This document shows positions 15,628 to 24,890 of a stretch of DNA of 36,027 nucleotides, piece by piece. Every line of letters starts with the position of its first letter. The stretch's first letter is position 1. The stretch comes from Haloferula rosea (lineage in GTDB: Bacteria > Verrucomicrobiota > Verrucomicrobiia > Verrucomicrobiales > Akkermansiaceae). The position numbers and the translations under genes are program-made. The DNA lies in contig NZ_JAENII010000020.1 of NCBI RefSeq assembly GCF_016595525.1, positions 1 through 36,027 of the forward strand, written 5' to 3'. Under the pieces are notes generated by a model. The model worked only from the letters and a program-made list of their open reading frames with translations, did not search any database and was not told the DNA's origin.

Positions 15628-17393
15628 GGAAGTCATGGTCGTGGATGTGGGCGCCGGCGCTGCTGGCGGCGGTGGTGTATGCGCCGGTGGCGGGCTTCGA
15701 TTTCGTCAACTATGATGATAGTAGTTACTTCTATGAGAACTCCCGGGTGCTCGGCGGGCTGACGGTGGAGAACGCCCGCTGGGCCTTCGAAATCCACGGG
15801 CCGAGCATGTGGATTCCGCTCACCTGGCTGTCGCACCAGGCCATGGTGAGCCTTTTCGGATCGGACGCCGGGCCGCACCATGTGCTGAACCTCGTGCTTC
15901 ATGCGCTGAATTCGGCCTTGCTCGCCTTGTGGCTGGCGCGGGCGGTTGGTTCGCGCTGGCTGGCGCTCGGGGTGGCATCGGTCTTCGCGGTGCACCCGAT
16001 CCATGTGGAGTCGGTCGCCTGGGTCACCGAGCGCAAGGATGTGCTGTCGATGGCCTTCTGCTTGCTGGCGCTGCTGGCCCACGAGCGCCGTGCCCGAGGT
16101 GGTGGGTGGCGGTGGTGGGTGGCGATGCTTGTTTTCCACACTCTGGCAGTCATGGCCAAGCCACTGGCGGTCACGCTGCCTTGCGTCATGCTGCTTCTCG
16201 ATGCCTGCCCCTACCGGCGGCAGCTCACGAAGGGGGTCGTCGCGGAGAAGATGCCACTGCTGGCGGTGTCGGCGTTGGGGAGTTGGCTCACGGTGTTATG
16301 CCAGACCAGCATGGGGGCGATCGCATCGGGCGATGACTTTCCGCTGCCGATGAGGCTGGCGAATGCGGTGGTGTCCTATGCAACCTACGTCCGGCGGCTT
16401 TTCCTGCCGGACGACCTGATGGTGTATTATCCGTATCCCGATGGGGTGCCGGCGGCCATGTGGATCCCAGCGCTCGGGCTGCTGGCGGTGGTTTCGTGGG
16501 GTGTGTGGCGGCTACGCCGCGCGGTGCCGTTGGCGGGTATCGGCTGGCTGTGGTTTCTCGGCACGCTGGTGCCGATGATCGGGCTGGTGCAGGCCGGCGG
16601 TTCGGCGATGGCGAACCGCTACGCTTACTTCACCTTCATCGGACTCTATCTCGCTCTTTTTGCCGGTCTTGCGGCGGCGATGAAACGGTGGCCGGAGGCC
16701 AAGCCTTACCTTGCTGGTGCGATCGGTGCGGCCGTGGTGTTGCTGGTCGGGCTGGGCCGTCATCAAGTGCGGGTCTGGCGCGACAGCGAGAGTCTGTTCC
16801 GGCATGCCCTTTCAGTTTCAGAAACGAACCATCTCGCCCAGAATAACCTTGGGCTCGCCCTCATGGCGAAGGGGCGTGCCGTCGAGGCGCGACAGCACTA
16901 CCTTGCCGCTCTTGCCGCCAATCCCGGTTATGTTCAGGCGCTCAACAACCTCGGCATCCTTGAGGCTGAGTCGGGTCGGCCCGGTGAGGCGGGTCAGCGA
17001 TTTGAAGAGGTTGTCGCCCGGCAACCGGACCATGCCATCGCGTGGCACAATCTCGGGAAGGTGCGGGTCGAGCTCGGCTTTCCGGATGCTGCCCGCGTCG
17101 CTTTCCGCCGGGCGATCGAGCTGCGGCCGGACTTTGCCATGCCGCGCTACGATCTCGCCGGGCTTGAGATTTCGTTGGGTCGCTGGGAGGAGTCGCTCGT
17201 TGAACTCGATGCCTTGATCGAGTCCGTCCCGGACCATGCCAACGCCTGGACCAACCGTGGCTTCGTCCTAGCCAAGCTGGGCCGCCCTGCCGAAGCCGCC
17301 GCGGCTTACCGCCGGGCGGAGGAGCTCGGATCGTCGCAAGCGAGGATCAATCTGAGGCTGCTGTCGGAGGAAACAGCACCGCGTGGGGAATGA
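15618..17393 (+). CDS. TMTC-like membrane glycosyltransferase (GT-C) with C-terminal TPRs
   Basis: This is a 591-residue protein. The first 390 residues contain about ten to eleven membrane helices, with the acidic pair D33-D34 in VNYDDSSYF of the first external loop. Motifs seen in the TMTC/DUF1736 family include PHHVLNLVLHALNSALLALW, HPIHVESVAWVTERKDVLS and MAKPLAVTLPCVMLLLD. From about residue 400 to the end are roughly five tetratricopeptide repeats. TMTC enzymes use lipid-phosphate mannose to O-mannosylate proteins, and the upstream GT2 gene, translationally coupled, could supply that donor. The acceptor protein is unknown. Bacterial homologues are often labelled only as TPR proteins. 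Confidence 0.85.
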   Translation: MELRKSWSWMWAPALLAAVVYAPVAGFDFVNYDDSSYFYENSRVLGGLTVENARWAFEIHGPSMWIPLTWLSHQAMVSLFGSDAGPHHVLNLVLHALNSALLALWLARAVGSRWLALGVASVFAVHPIHVESVAWVTERKDVLSMAFCLLALLAHERRARGGGWRWWVAMLVFHTLAVMAKPLAVTLPCVMLLLDACPYRRQLTKGVVAEKMPLLAVSALGSWLTVLCQTSMGAIASGDDFPLPMRLANAVVSYATYVRRLFLPDDLMVYYPYPDGVPAAMWIPALGLLAVVSWGVWRLRRAVPLAGIGWLWFLGTLVPMIGLVQAGGSAMANRYAYFTFIGLYLALFAGLAAAMKRWPEAKPYLAGAIGAAVVLLVGLGRHQVRVWRDSESLFRHALSVSETNHLAQNNLGLALMAKGRAVEARQHYLAALAANPGYVQALNNLGILEAESGRPGEAGQRFEEVVARQPDHAIAWHNLGKVRVELGFPDAARVAFRRAIELRPDFAMPRYDLAGLEISLGRWEESLVELDALIESVPDHANAWTNRGFVLAKLGRPAEAAAAYRRAEELGSSQARINLRLLSEETAPRGE

Positions 17394-17501
17394 CTCCATC
17401 TCGCCGGGCTCGGTTCGAGTGCCGCTTCCGGATTGCCCCGGACGATTCCGCCCGTTCATGCAATTCTGTTAGGTGGTGTCCGGTGTGGCCAGGAATCCGG
17501 C

Positions 17502-17532
17502 AAGCGACTAACTGATGGTGTCGTTCAGGGAG
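17502..17532 (-). repeat. 31-bp repeat, copy 2
   Basis: On the + strand the core is GATGGTGTCGTTCAGGGAG, matching the copy at 11957-11987 at 29 of 31 positions. Here it is the 3' end of the deacylase gene and encodes its last residues (SLNDTIS plus the stop codon), unlike copy 1, which is mostly untranslated. Confidence 0.75.
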
Positions 17533-18626
17533 TCGTAGGGGACCGGGTGGTCATCCTCGCGGTTGTCGAGGGATGGCATGGCATCGGCGGTATTGGCGAT
17601 GCTTTGTTCGGCGGATTCGAGGTCGTCGAGCAGGGCGATGTGGAAGAGTCCGTCCCCTTCATCGGCGACGGCTTCGTTGGTGCGGCCGATGAGGACGCCG
17701 GCGCGGGTGGCCTTGACGGGGGTTTCCTTGCTGCCGTGGGGATCGGCGATGAAGCCGAGCAGGCTGTCCTTTTCGACGGCTTTCCCGAGGGCGACGAGTG
17801 GTGTGAAGATGCCACCGGCCGGGGAACGTTCCCAGTAGCTGCGGTGGGACACGAGGGTCGGGGTGCGGCGTCGGGACCGCTTGCTGGTGGGCAGCATCTC
17901 GAGCTGCTGCATGACGGCGAGGATGCCTTCGGTGCCGAAGCGGATGGACGGGGCATCGAGGCGCAGGGCTTCTCCGGCTTCGTAGAGCAGTGAGGGTTTG
18001 CCGAGCTCGAGGCAGCTGTGGCGGAAGGTGCCCTCCCGTGCGTGACCGATGAGCATGACGGGGGGGTCGAAGATGCGTGCGAGCTCGCGCGACTCGGGGC
18101 AGTCGGCACTGATGCGGATTTGCGGGAAGTTTGGCCGGTTGATGGCTCCGGTGTGGAGGTCGATGACGGCATCTGCGTGGGGCAGGACTTCCTCGGTGAG
18201 GACACGGGCGAGGCGTCCGCCGAGGGATCCGGTGGCGGATCCGGGGAAGAGGCGGTTGAGGTCGCGCCGGTCGGGCATGTAGCGCGAGCGGGTGACGAAG
18301 CCGGGGCGGTTGACGATGGGCACGGCGATGAGGGTGCCTCTGAGTCTGGACAGTCTGGGCTGGCGGAGGATCCGGCGGATGATCTCGGTGCCGTTGTATT
18401 CGTCGCCGTGGATGCCGGCGGTGAGCATCAGGGTGGGTCCGGTTTTTTTCCCGTGGACCACGGTGACGCGGAGCCTGAGCTCCTCGTGGGTGAGGAAGGT
18501 CCCCACGGGGATGGGGATCTGTTCGCGCGTTCCCGGTGCCACTTCCTGTCCGTTGAGGACGAAAGGAGGGCGTTTGGCGGTCTTGGAGGCCCGTCGTTTC
18601 GGGCGGGCGGAGCCGTCGTCTGTCAT
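17508..18626 (-). CDS. Succinylglutamate desuccinylase/aspartoacylase-family M14 deacylase
   Basis: This is a 372-residue zinc carboxypeptidase-like enzyme. The zinc ligands are visible as H73 and E76 in GIHGDEYNGT and H158 in DLHTG. The arginine-rich substrate loop includes RSRYMPDRRDLNRLFPG. The C-terminal part (about residues 255-350) is a beta-rich domain typical of the family. The first 40 residues are a charged leader and the last seven are encoded by the 31-bp repeat. It lies 6 bp downstream of rimK on the same strand and is surely co-transcribed. Such pairs occur in many genomes, with the deacylase possibly trimming or recycling glutamate products, but its substrate is unproven. Confidence 0.9.
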   Translation of the reverse strand: MTDDGSARPKRRASKTAKRPPFVLNGQEVAPGTREQIPIPVGTFLTHEELRLRVTVVHGKKTGPTLMLTAGIHGDEYNGTEIIRRILRQPRLSRLRGTLIAVPIVNRPGFVTRSRYMPDRRDLNRLFPGSATGSLGGRLARVLTEEVLPHADAVIDLHTGAINRPNFPQIRISADCPESRELARIFDPPVMLIGHAREGTFRHSCLELGKPSLLYEAGEALRLDAPSIRFGTEGILAVMQQLEMLPTSKRSRRRTPTLVSHRSYWERSPAGGIFTPLVALGKAVEKDSLLGFIADPHGSKETPVKATRAGVLIGRTNEAVADEGDGLFHIALLDDLESAEQSIANTADAMPSLDNREDDHPVPYDSLNDTIS

Positions 18627-18632
18627 GGTCGG

Positions 18633-19538
18633 TCAGCCTTTGCCGCGGGTGCGGGTCGATCCTCCCTTGGCGTTTTTCTCGATGAATTCGATGATCTTGC
18701 CTGCCACGTCCTTGCCGGTGGCCTGCTCGATGCCTTCGAGGCCGGGGGAGGAATTCACTTCCATGATGACGGGTCCGTGATTCGAGCGGAGGAGGTCCAC
18801 ACCGGCGACGTTGAGGCCCATGATGCGAGCGGCACGGACGGCGGTGGAGCGTTCTTCGGGGGTGATCTTGACGACGGCTGCATTGCCGCCGCGGTGGAGG
18901 TTCGAGCGGAATTCGCCCTCGGCGCCCTGGCGCTTCATGGCGGCGACGACCTTGTCGCCGACGACGAAGCAGCGGATGTCGGCGCCACCGGCTTCCTTGA
19001 TGAATTCCTGGGCGAGGATGTTGGCATCCATGCCGCGGAAGGCTTCGATGACGGATTCGGCGGCCTTGGTGGTCTCAGCGAGCACGACGCCGACGCCCTG
19101 GGTGCCTTCGAGGAGTTTGATGACGATGGGTGCGCCGCCGCAGAGTTTGATCAGGTGTCCGGTCGCCTTGGTGTCGTGGGCGAAGGCGGTGACGGGGAGG
19201 CCAATGCCTTTCCGCGAAAGCAACTGGAGGGAGCGCAGCTTGTCCCGCGAGCGGGAGATGGCGACGGACTCGTTGACCGAGTAGGTGCCCATCATTTCGA
19301 ACTGGCGGACGACGGCGGTGCCGAAAAAGGTGTGGGATGCGCCGATACGGGGGATGACGGCATCATGGTCCTTCAGCTCGTCGTCCCCGAGGAAGATGGT
19401 CGGTCTCATGCTGGCGATGTTCATGTGGCACTTGAGGTAGTCATAGCGCTTCATGTCATGGCCCCGCTCGGTGCCTGCCTCGAGGAGGCGGCGGGTCGAG
19501 TAGAGTTTCGGATTGCGTGAGAGGACGGCGATTTTCAT
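18633..19538 (-). CDS. rimK: RimK-family ATP-grasp alpha-L-glutamate ligase
   Basis: This is a 301-residue ATP-grasp enzyme that adds glutamates to the C-terminus of ribosomal protein S6, modulating ribosome composition. Family features are [18 protein letters not shown] at the start, [18 protein letters not shown], the ATP-binding [18 protein letters not shown] and the metal/ATP site [15 protein letters not shown]. The ATG at 19538 starts the conserved N-terminus; a longer frame upstream is untypical and not used. It forms a tight pair with the M14 deacylase. The RimB-like protease that often accompanies RimK is not adjacent but lies about 7 kb away. The C-terminal tail is basic ([10 protein letters not shown]). 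Confidence 0.93.
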   Translation of the reverse strand: MKIAVLSRNPKLYSTRRLLEAGTERGHDMKRYDYLKCHMNIASMRPTIFLGDDELKDHDAVIPRIGASHTFFGTAVVRQFEMMGTYSVNESVAISRSRDKLRSLQLLSRKGIGLPVTAFAHDTKATGHLIKLCGGAPIVIKLLEGTQGVGVVLAETTKAAESVIEAFRGMDANILAQEFIKEAGGADIRCFVVGDKVVAAMKRQGAEGEFRSNLHRGGNAAVVKITPEERSTAVRAARIMGLNVAGVDLLRSNHGPVIMEVNSSPGLEGIEQATGKDVAGKIIEFIEKNAKGGSTRTRGKG

Positions 19539-19696
19539 AGGAGAGTGACGGCTAGGGTGGGTAACCCGATGCGTCAAGCAATGGGCCTGATTTGCGGATG
19601 AAAGACGAGGATAGAATGCGGGAAATCGGAGGTGGGAAGGATTGAGGAAGCCCCGGCTTGATTGTCGGTGCCGGGCGGTCTTCCATCCCGCCGCGC

Positions 19697-21697
19697 ATGT
19701 CAGGAGGCTTTTCATTTGATTCGTTGAACCCCGCCCAGCGGGAGGCGGTAGGCACCTTGGACGGGCCGGTGCTGATCCTGGCGGGTGCCGGGACGGGGAA
19801 GACGCGGACGGTGACGTGCCGGATTTCCAACATGCTCGAGACGGGAATTGCGCCGGAGGGGATTCTGGCGGTGACCTTTACGAACAAGGCGGCGAGTGAG
19901 ATGCGCGAGCGGATCGCCGGGATGGTGGGCAAGAAGCTGGCCGAGAAGATGACGGTGTGCACCTTCCACTCGCTGTGCGTGCGGCTGCTGCGCGGCGGGA
20001 TCGACAAGCTGGGTTACAAACAGAATTTCACGATCTGCATGTACAGCGATCAGGTCGGGATCATGAAGCAGCTGATCATCCGCAAGGGTGGCAAGGATGA
20101 GAAGCTGAAGGCGGAGGTGGTGCTGGCGGAGATCTCGAAGGCGAAGAATGCCGGGATCGAGCTCAAGCACATGGATGACGATTTCTTCGCGGAGCTGGCG
20201 GTGTCCTATCAGAATGAACTGCGGGCGCAGAACGCGGTGGACTTTGATGACTTGCTGGTGCTTGCCGAGCAGTTGCTGCGGGAGCATCCGGATGTGCGCG
20301 ATCATTTCCGCTCGGTCTATACCCGGGTGACGGTGGATGAGTTCCAGGACACGAATGGTCTGCAGATGCGTCTGCTCCAGCAGCTTGTCGGACCGCCCTT
20401 TCATGTCTGCGTGGTGGGTGACGACGACCAATCGATCTACGGTTGGCGTGGGGCGGAGGTGGCGAACATCCTCGAGTTCGAGCGATTTTTCCCGAATCCG
20501 AAGGTGATCCGGCTGGAGGAGAACTACCGTTCGACCCATGCGATCCTCCACACGGCGAACAGCCTGATCAAACGCAATGCCGGTCGGCGGGAGAAGGAGC
20601 TGCGGGCGACGATCGCGGGGGGGGAACCGGTGCGCCTGCTGGGCATGCCGGGGGACGAGGAGGAAGCGGAATTCATTGCCGAGGAGATCCTTTCCCTGAA
20701 GGCCACCGAACAGCGGCCGTGGGAGGATTTCGCGATCCTTTTCCGCACGAACATGCAGAGCCGCAAGCTGGAGGAGGCGTTGCGCGAGCAGAACATCCCC
20801 TACCGCATGGTGGGTGCGCAAAGTTTCTATGACCGTCGCGAGATCCGCGATGTGATGGCCTATCTGGAGCTGCTGGATGATCCGGAGAAGGATGTGCCGC
20901 TATTGCGCATCCTGAATGCTCCGCCGCGGGGGATCGGGCAGGGGACGACGATGATGGCGACGGAGTTCAGCCGCGAGCGCGACATCAGCGTGTGGCGGGC
21001 CTTGTGCGATCCGGAGTTCACGGATCCGCTGGCGAGCCGGGGGAGGAATGCGATCCAGACCTTTGTGGCGCAGGTGATGACGGCCAAGATCCAGCTCCAG
21101 AACAAGGAGAACCCGCCGCAGGATGTGCTGGCGGCATTCCTCGAGGAAACCGGTTATTTGCCGTGGTTGGAGCGTGGCTGCAAGACGCCGCAGGAATTCG
21201 ACCAGCGGCGGGAGAGCATCCACGAACTCTATCAGGACCTGGCGAAGTATGCGAAGCGCGGGAAGGGCGTGAGGAAGTTCCTGGATGACAGTGCCCTGGC
21301 CTCCGAGCGGGACAACGACGATCTGGAGAAGAAGCAGGGAGCCACGCTGATCACGCTGCATGCGTCCAAGGGGCTTGAGTTTCCGGTGGTCTATCTGGTC
21401 GGGCTGGAGGAGGGGGTGCTGCCCCACCAACGAAGCATCACCGAGGGCACCAAGGACGAGGAACGGCGACTGCTTTACGTGGGCATCACCCGGGCCCAGA
21501 AGCGCTTGACCATGACCTACTGCATGGTTCGTAGAAAGTGGGGTCAGCAGGTGGGTTGCACGCCGAGCACGTTCATCGGCGAGCTGGACGAGGAGCATGT
21601 CATCCATTCCTCCTGGGACGACATCATGGGTGCCGAGGTGAGTGAGGATGAGCTCGGCGACTTCTTCGGTGAGATGGAGGATTTCCTCAAGAGCTAG
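19697..21697 (+). CDS. UvrD/Rep-type superfamily 1A DNA helicase
   Basis: This is a 666-residue 3'-5' helicase with the full SF1 motif set: the Q-motif NPAQREAV, Walker A GAGTGKT (residues 30-36), [10 protein letters not shown] (Ia), DEFQDTN (II, about residue 214), [13 protein letters not shown] (III), EENYRST (IV), [19 protein letters not shown] (V) and [11 protein letters not shown] (VI). The length fits Rep/PcrA-like enzymes and is shorter than E. coli UvrD, with no clear C-terminal Tudor/RNAP-binding extension. Roles are replication fork restart or repair. The ATG at 19697 was chosen over 19658. The gene is monocistronic, divergent from rimK. Confidence 0.95.
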   Translation: MSGGFSFDSLNPAQREAVGTLDGPVLILAGAGTGKTRTVTCRISNMLETGIAPEGILAVTFTNKAASEMRERIAGMVGKKLAEKMTVCTFHSLCVRLLRGGIDKLGYKQNFTICMYSDQVGIMKQLIIRKGGKDEKLKAEVVLAEISKAKNAGIELKHMDDDFFAELAVSYQNELRAQNAVDFDDLLVLAEQLLREHPDVRDHFRSVYTRVTVDEFQDTNGLQMRLLQQLVGPPFHVCVVGDDDQSIYGWRGAEVANILEFERFFPNPKVIRLEENYRSTHAILHTANSLIKRNAGRREKELRATIAGGEPVRLLGMPGDEEEAEFIAEEILSLKATEQRPWEDFAILFRTNMQSRKLEEALREQNIPYRMVGAQSFYDRREIRDVMAYLELLDDPEKDVPLLRILNAPPRGIGQGTTMMATEFSRERDISVWRALCDPEFTDPLASRGRNAIQTFVAQVMTAKIQLQNKENPPQDVLAAFLEETGYLPWLERGCKTPQEFDQRRESIHELYQDLAKYAKRGKGVRKFLDDSALASERDNDDLEKKQGATLITLHASKGLEFPVVYLVGLEEGVLPHQRSITEGTKDEERRLLYVGITRAQKRLTMTYCMVRRKWGQQVGCTPSTFIGELDEEHVIHSSWDDIMGAEVSEDELGDFFGEMEDFLKS

Positions 21698-21720
21698 CGG
21701 CACGGGCATCGGAGATGCTT

Positions 21721-21739
21721 CCGGGCACGCGTGCCGGGA
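21721..21739 (+). terminator. Possible weak terminator after the helicase gene
   Basis: GGCACGCGTGCC, a perfect 12-bp palindrome with flanking C and G bases, lies about 25 bp beyond the helicase stop codon. It has no T-run and a very small loop, so it is only a candidate. Confidence 0.25.
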
Positions 21740-21877
21740 GGCCGTTCTCAGGTTGTCCCGGGCCGAACTTGACGCATTTCGTTCGGTGGATTCGAGCGCT
21801 CCGGGTGCCGGGATGGTCCGGGTTCGGGGGAATAGTGCTTTCGTTGACGGGAGGATTTCATTATCTAGCTGCTGACC

Positions 21878-22468
21878 ATGAAACTGATTCTTCCTTTTGT
21901 TGCCGCCGCCGCTGCCCTGGCGCTGAGTTCCTGCTTTTCCACTGCCATCGACGTTGAGGCATCTCCCGTGGAAGGTGTGAATTACTCGCAGTACAAGACT
22001 TATGCGTGGGTGCCCTTGGATTCGGTGGAAGCCAAGGATTTGACGGAGAAGGACAAGGGCCTGCGCCAGGCATTCGTCGATGAAGGCAACCGCATCATGG
22101 CCCGGCAGGGCTTCAAGCAGGCCGAGAGCGGCGAGCCGGACCTCTACATCTATGCCCGCGGTCTGCGTGCTCCGGGATATCGTTCGGTGGGCGGTACACC
22201 CAAGTATGAATCCCGCTACGTGCCGGGTGAGGAAGGTGCCATGTGGCTGGCTGGCACGTCATCCGGTTCGGGTCTGACATCCGGCTACCTGAAGCAGGAG
22301 AGCCAGATCGGTGTGCGCTTCCTCATCTCCGAGCCGGCCAGCGACAAGGTGGTGTGGCGTGGCAAGGGGTTCGTGCGGATCGATGACAGCCGCAGCGAAG
22401 TTCTGCAACGTGATGATGCCCGTGAGTTGGCCCGCAAGCTCCTCAAGGGATTCCCGCCGAAGAGCTGA
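21878..22468 (+). CDS. DUF4136-family lipoprotein
   Basis: This is a 196-residue protein. The signal peptide ends in the lipobox LSSC (residues 16-19). The mature part matches the DUF4136 layout: a VNYSQYKTYAWVP-type start, a RQAFVDEGNRIMARQGFKQ helix, DLYIYARGL strands and a VVWRGKGFVRIDD segment near the C-terminus. DUF4136 proteins are envelope lipoproteins with no defined biochemical function. The gene is followed within 25 bp by a strong intrinsic terminator, so it appears to be a single transcription unit. TTGACG at 21844, about 35 bp before the ATG, could be part of a promoter, but no matching -10 box is clear. Confidence 0.87.
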   Translation: MKLILPFVAAAAALALSSCFSTAIDVEASPVEGVNYSQYKTYAWVPLDSVEAKDLTEKDKGLRQAFVDEGNRIMARQGFKQAESGEPDLYIYARGLRAPGYRSVGGTPKYESRYVPGEEGAMWLAGTSSGSGLTSGYLKQESQIGVRFLISEPASDKVVWRGKGFVRIDDSRSEVLQRDDARELARKLLKGFPPKS

Positions 22469-22487
22469 GTCGGTTTCCATGATTTTC

Positions 22488-22522
22488 CAAGCGGGCCCGG
22501 TGTATGCCGGGACCGCTTTTTT
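22488..22522 (+). terminator. Rho-independent terminator
   Basis: The GC-rich hairpin arms AAGCGGGCCCGG and CCGGGACCGCTT (a few unpaired bases, loop TGTATG) run straight into a run of six to seven T's. It sits 20 bp beyond the DUF4136 gene stop codon and is the clearest intrinsic terminator on the + strand in this window. Confidence 0.85.
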
Positions 22523-22658
22523 GTGTCGAGAATGAGTTGGAAGATGGTGGGTTTTCCAGCGCAAGAGTCCATCAGGTGGATGGTGGGGCGTGTGAAGAAT
22601 TCGAGAAGGGTGGATTGATTCTTTTGCCGGGCGATCGGTCTCACTAGGGTGCCGGATC

Positions 22659-24878
22659 ATGAATTTGCGGAGTTGGATGACTTTGGGTTTTGTTGTCGGG
22701 CTGGTGGCGATCGCAGCATGTCGTCGCAGTTCGGGTTTCGTGGGTGGGAGTTTCGGTGGGATGGAGGAACGGCAGGAGATGACGCCTGCTGCGACGGCCG
22801 ATGAGTGGCTGGAACGCCGGGCGCTCGACCGGAAGCAAGCATGGGGAGGCATCCTCGGGAACTGGTATGCCGAGATGCCGCCTGAAGTGGAGTGGCCCAA
22901 GCTGTTGGATGCGATGGAGAAGGACCTTGCCGGTCCGGGTGCGGCACCCGAGGAGGCCCGCTTTCCCGGATCCGGCGGGCTGACGCCCGGGAAGGAACGT
23001 TTGTTCGTCAACCTGATGAAGGGCGATGAGAAGGGCGCGCAGGAACTGGTGAGGGAGCTGGTGTTGAATGCGCGGAGCAGAGCATCATCGTTTGGTCGGG
23101 AGGCCAAGCGCGATGCGGTGCTCGCCTTGAGCGTGGACCCGAAGGAGGGGGTGGAATGGTTGGAGAAGAACCGACCTGAGTTGCTGGCGTCCGGTTCGAG
23201 CGGGTCCTACCACCGTTCCTCGAAGAAGGCGTGGGAAGAGGCTCTGGAGGATGCGACGCTCAGTCAGGCGATCACGCTCTTGAAAGCCGACCTGACCGGG
23301 GACGACCGGGCGGAGAAGCTTGGCCGGCTGCTGAAGGTGGCGGAACTGGCGGAGGACACGGCACTGCGGGATGAGGTGGTCGAGATGTTGTGGGCCGACG
23401 CGCAGAAGGGCCTGAAGGATGAATCCTTCCGTGGGCTTCATTCGAACCGGCGGTTGATCGAGGCCCTGGCCGCGATGGAAGACTGGAAGCGCGTCAAGGA
23501 ATTGGCCTCCGACCTGCAGGGGATGAGGGAGAAGGTGATGGCGAGGGGTGGATATTATGGGGCGGGTTTCGACAGCATGATGTGGATCGCGATGTACCAT
23601 GTGGATGGTGCGGAATCCTTCCTGAATGAGCTCGAGTCGCACCTGAAGAGCGGGGAGGTCAGCCTGCAGGAGGCGTATGTCTTGCTGAGGGATGATGGCA
23701 ATACGGGAGAGGATCTGGGTTCGATCTACGTCCGGGCGCTGCTGGAGTCCGGTCGCAAGGATGAAGCGTGGTCGGTGGTTCAGAGGGTCCTGGTGATGCA
23801 CCCGAAGAGCGACCCTCACTACGAGCTGGCGCGAGAGGTGGCACCTGGGAAGTTCGTCGGTTTCCTCGACGAGCTGATGGTCTTCGATCCCTTCGAAGAG
23901 CGTCCTTTGATCTGGAAGGCGGAGGTGGCGCTGGAGGCGGGCCGGCTTGATGAAGCGAAGGAGTGGGCGGAGAAGGCGATTGCGCTGGATCCGTCTGACG
24001 GCGATCAGGGGAAGACATCGCGGATGAAGGTTTACGAGGTGCTTTCGCGGACCTTGGCGAAACTGGGTGACGAAGAGAAATCGCGGTTCTTTGCCGAAGT
24101 GATGGTTTCGATCCGCGAGGGGGAGGAGGCGGATGATTTCCTCTATGCCGGATTGATTCGTGAGGCGACGGAAAGGTATCTGGCCGCTCTGGATCACTTC
24201 GGGGATGCCTACTGTCTGCAGTCCCGGTTGGCGTTGACCCTGGCGCGCAATGGTCGTTTCGAGGAGGCGGTGCCTCATTTCGAGAAGGCGTTCGAGTTGA
24301 TGCCGGTCAGCTTCGGGCCACGGGAGAGCCACTGTTTCGGGTGCGAGGGTCTGTTTTCGGATGAGCGGGTGCGGCCGATTGCGCAGCGGATCCTTGCGGA
24401 GTTCATGAAGAAGCATCCTGACAATGCGAGGGCTCCCTACCTTCTGGGGCTGGTGCTTGAGTCGATGGATGAGAAGAAGGAAGCGATGCTGGCCTTCCGC
24501 AAGGCGGTCGAGCTGGATCCGAACTACTTCAATGCCGCGACGCGGCTGCTGAATCTGCTCAAGGAGGATTTCCGAAACTACGAGGAACGCCGTAAGTTGT
24601 TGGCCAGGATCGTCACGATCGCGCCGTACTCGGAATTGGGTAGGTTCTACAGCATGCGCACGGACCTGGCACAGGCGTGGCGGGAAGCGGGGAAAGTCGG
24701 GCCTTCACCGTTGACCTTGGAGGAGTGGGGTTTTCAGCCCGCGCCACGGACCGAGCAATTCAAGGACGACCAGTCCATCTACATGTGGGCTCCGGAGGCG
24801 GTGAAGGCCATGGATGGGTGGAGCCGCGATGAACTGTGCCGTGAGAACCAGCTGCTGAAAGCGATCGAGGATCTCTGA
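22659..24878 (+). CDS. Large TPR-containing putative lipoprotein
   Basis: This is a 739-residue protein with an N-terminal hydrophobic signal that may end in a lipobox (AIAAC, residues 17-21), followed by Arg-Arg. It is therefore probably a periplasmic-side lipoprotein or membrane-anchored. The body is almost all alpha-helical. TPR-like helix pairs are clear at about residues 420-450 (EVALEAGRLDEAKEWAEKAI), 515-550 (LTLARNGRFEEAVPHFEKAF) and 585-615 (GLVLESMDEKKEAMLAFRKA). The N-terminal half has degenerate helical repeats. No enzymatic motif is seen. It is likely a scaffold for envelope protein complexes. It converges on the MFS-acyltransferase gene, with only 12 bp between the stop codons. 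Confidence 0.8.
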   Translation: MNLRSWMTLGFVVGLVAIAACRRSSGFVGGSFGGMEERQEMTPAATADEWLERRALDRKQAWGGILGNWYAEMPPEVEWPKLLDAMEKDLAGPGAAPEEARFPGSGGLTPGKERLFVNLMKGDEKGAQELVRELVLNARSRASSFGREAKRDAVLALSVDPKEGVEWLEKNRPELLASGSSGSYHRSSKKAWEEALEDATLSQAITLLKADLTGDDRAEKLGRLLKVAELAEDTALRDEVVEMLWADAQKGLKDESFRGLHSNRRLIEALAAMEDWKRVKELASDLQGMREKVMARGGYYGAGFDSMMWIAMYHVDGAESFLNELESHLKSGEVSLQEAYVLLRDDGNTGEDLGSIYVRALLESGRKDEAWSVVQRVLVMHPKSDPHYELAREVAPGKFVGFLDELMVFDPFEERPLIWKAEVALEAGRLDEAKEWAEKAIALDPSDGDQGKTSRMKVYEVLSRTLAKLGDEEKSRFFAEVMVSIREGEEADDFLYAGLIREATERYLAALDHFGDAYCLQSRLALTLARNGRFEEAVPHFEKAFELMPVSFGPRESHCFGCEGLFSDERVRPIAQRILAEFMKKHPDNARAPYLLGLVLESMDEKKEAMLAFRKAVELDPNYFNAATRLLNLLKEDFRNYEERRKLLARIVTIAPYSELGRFYSMRTDLAQAWREAGKVGPSPLTLEEWGFQPAPRTEQFKDDQSIYMWAPEAVKAMDGWSRDELCRENQLLKAIEDL

Positions 24879-24890
24879 GGGATTTAGGCA

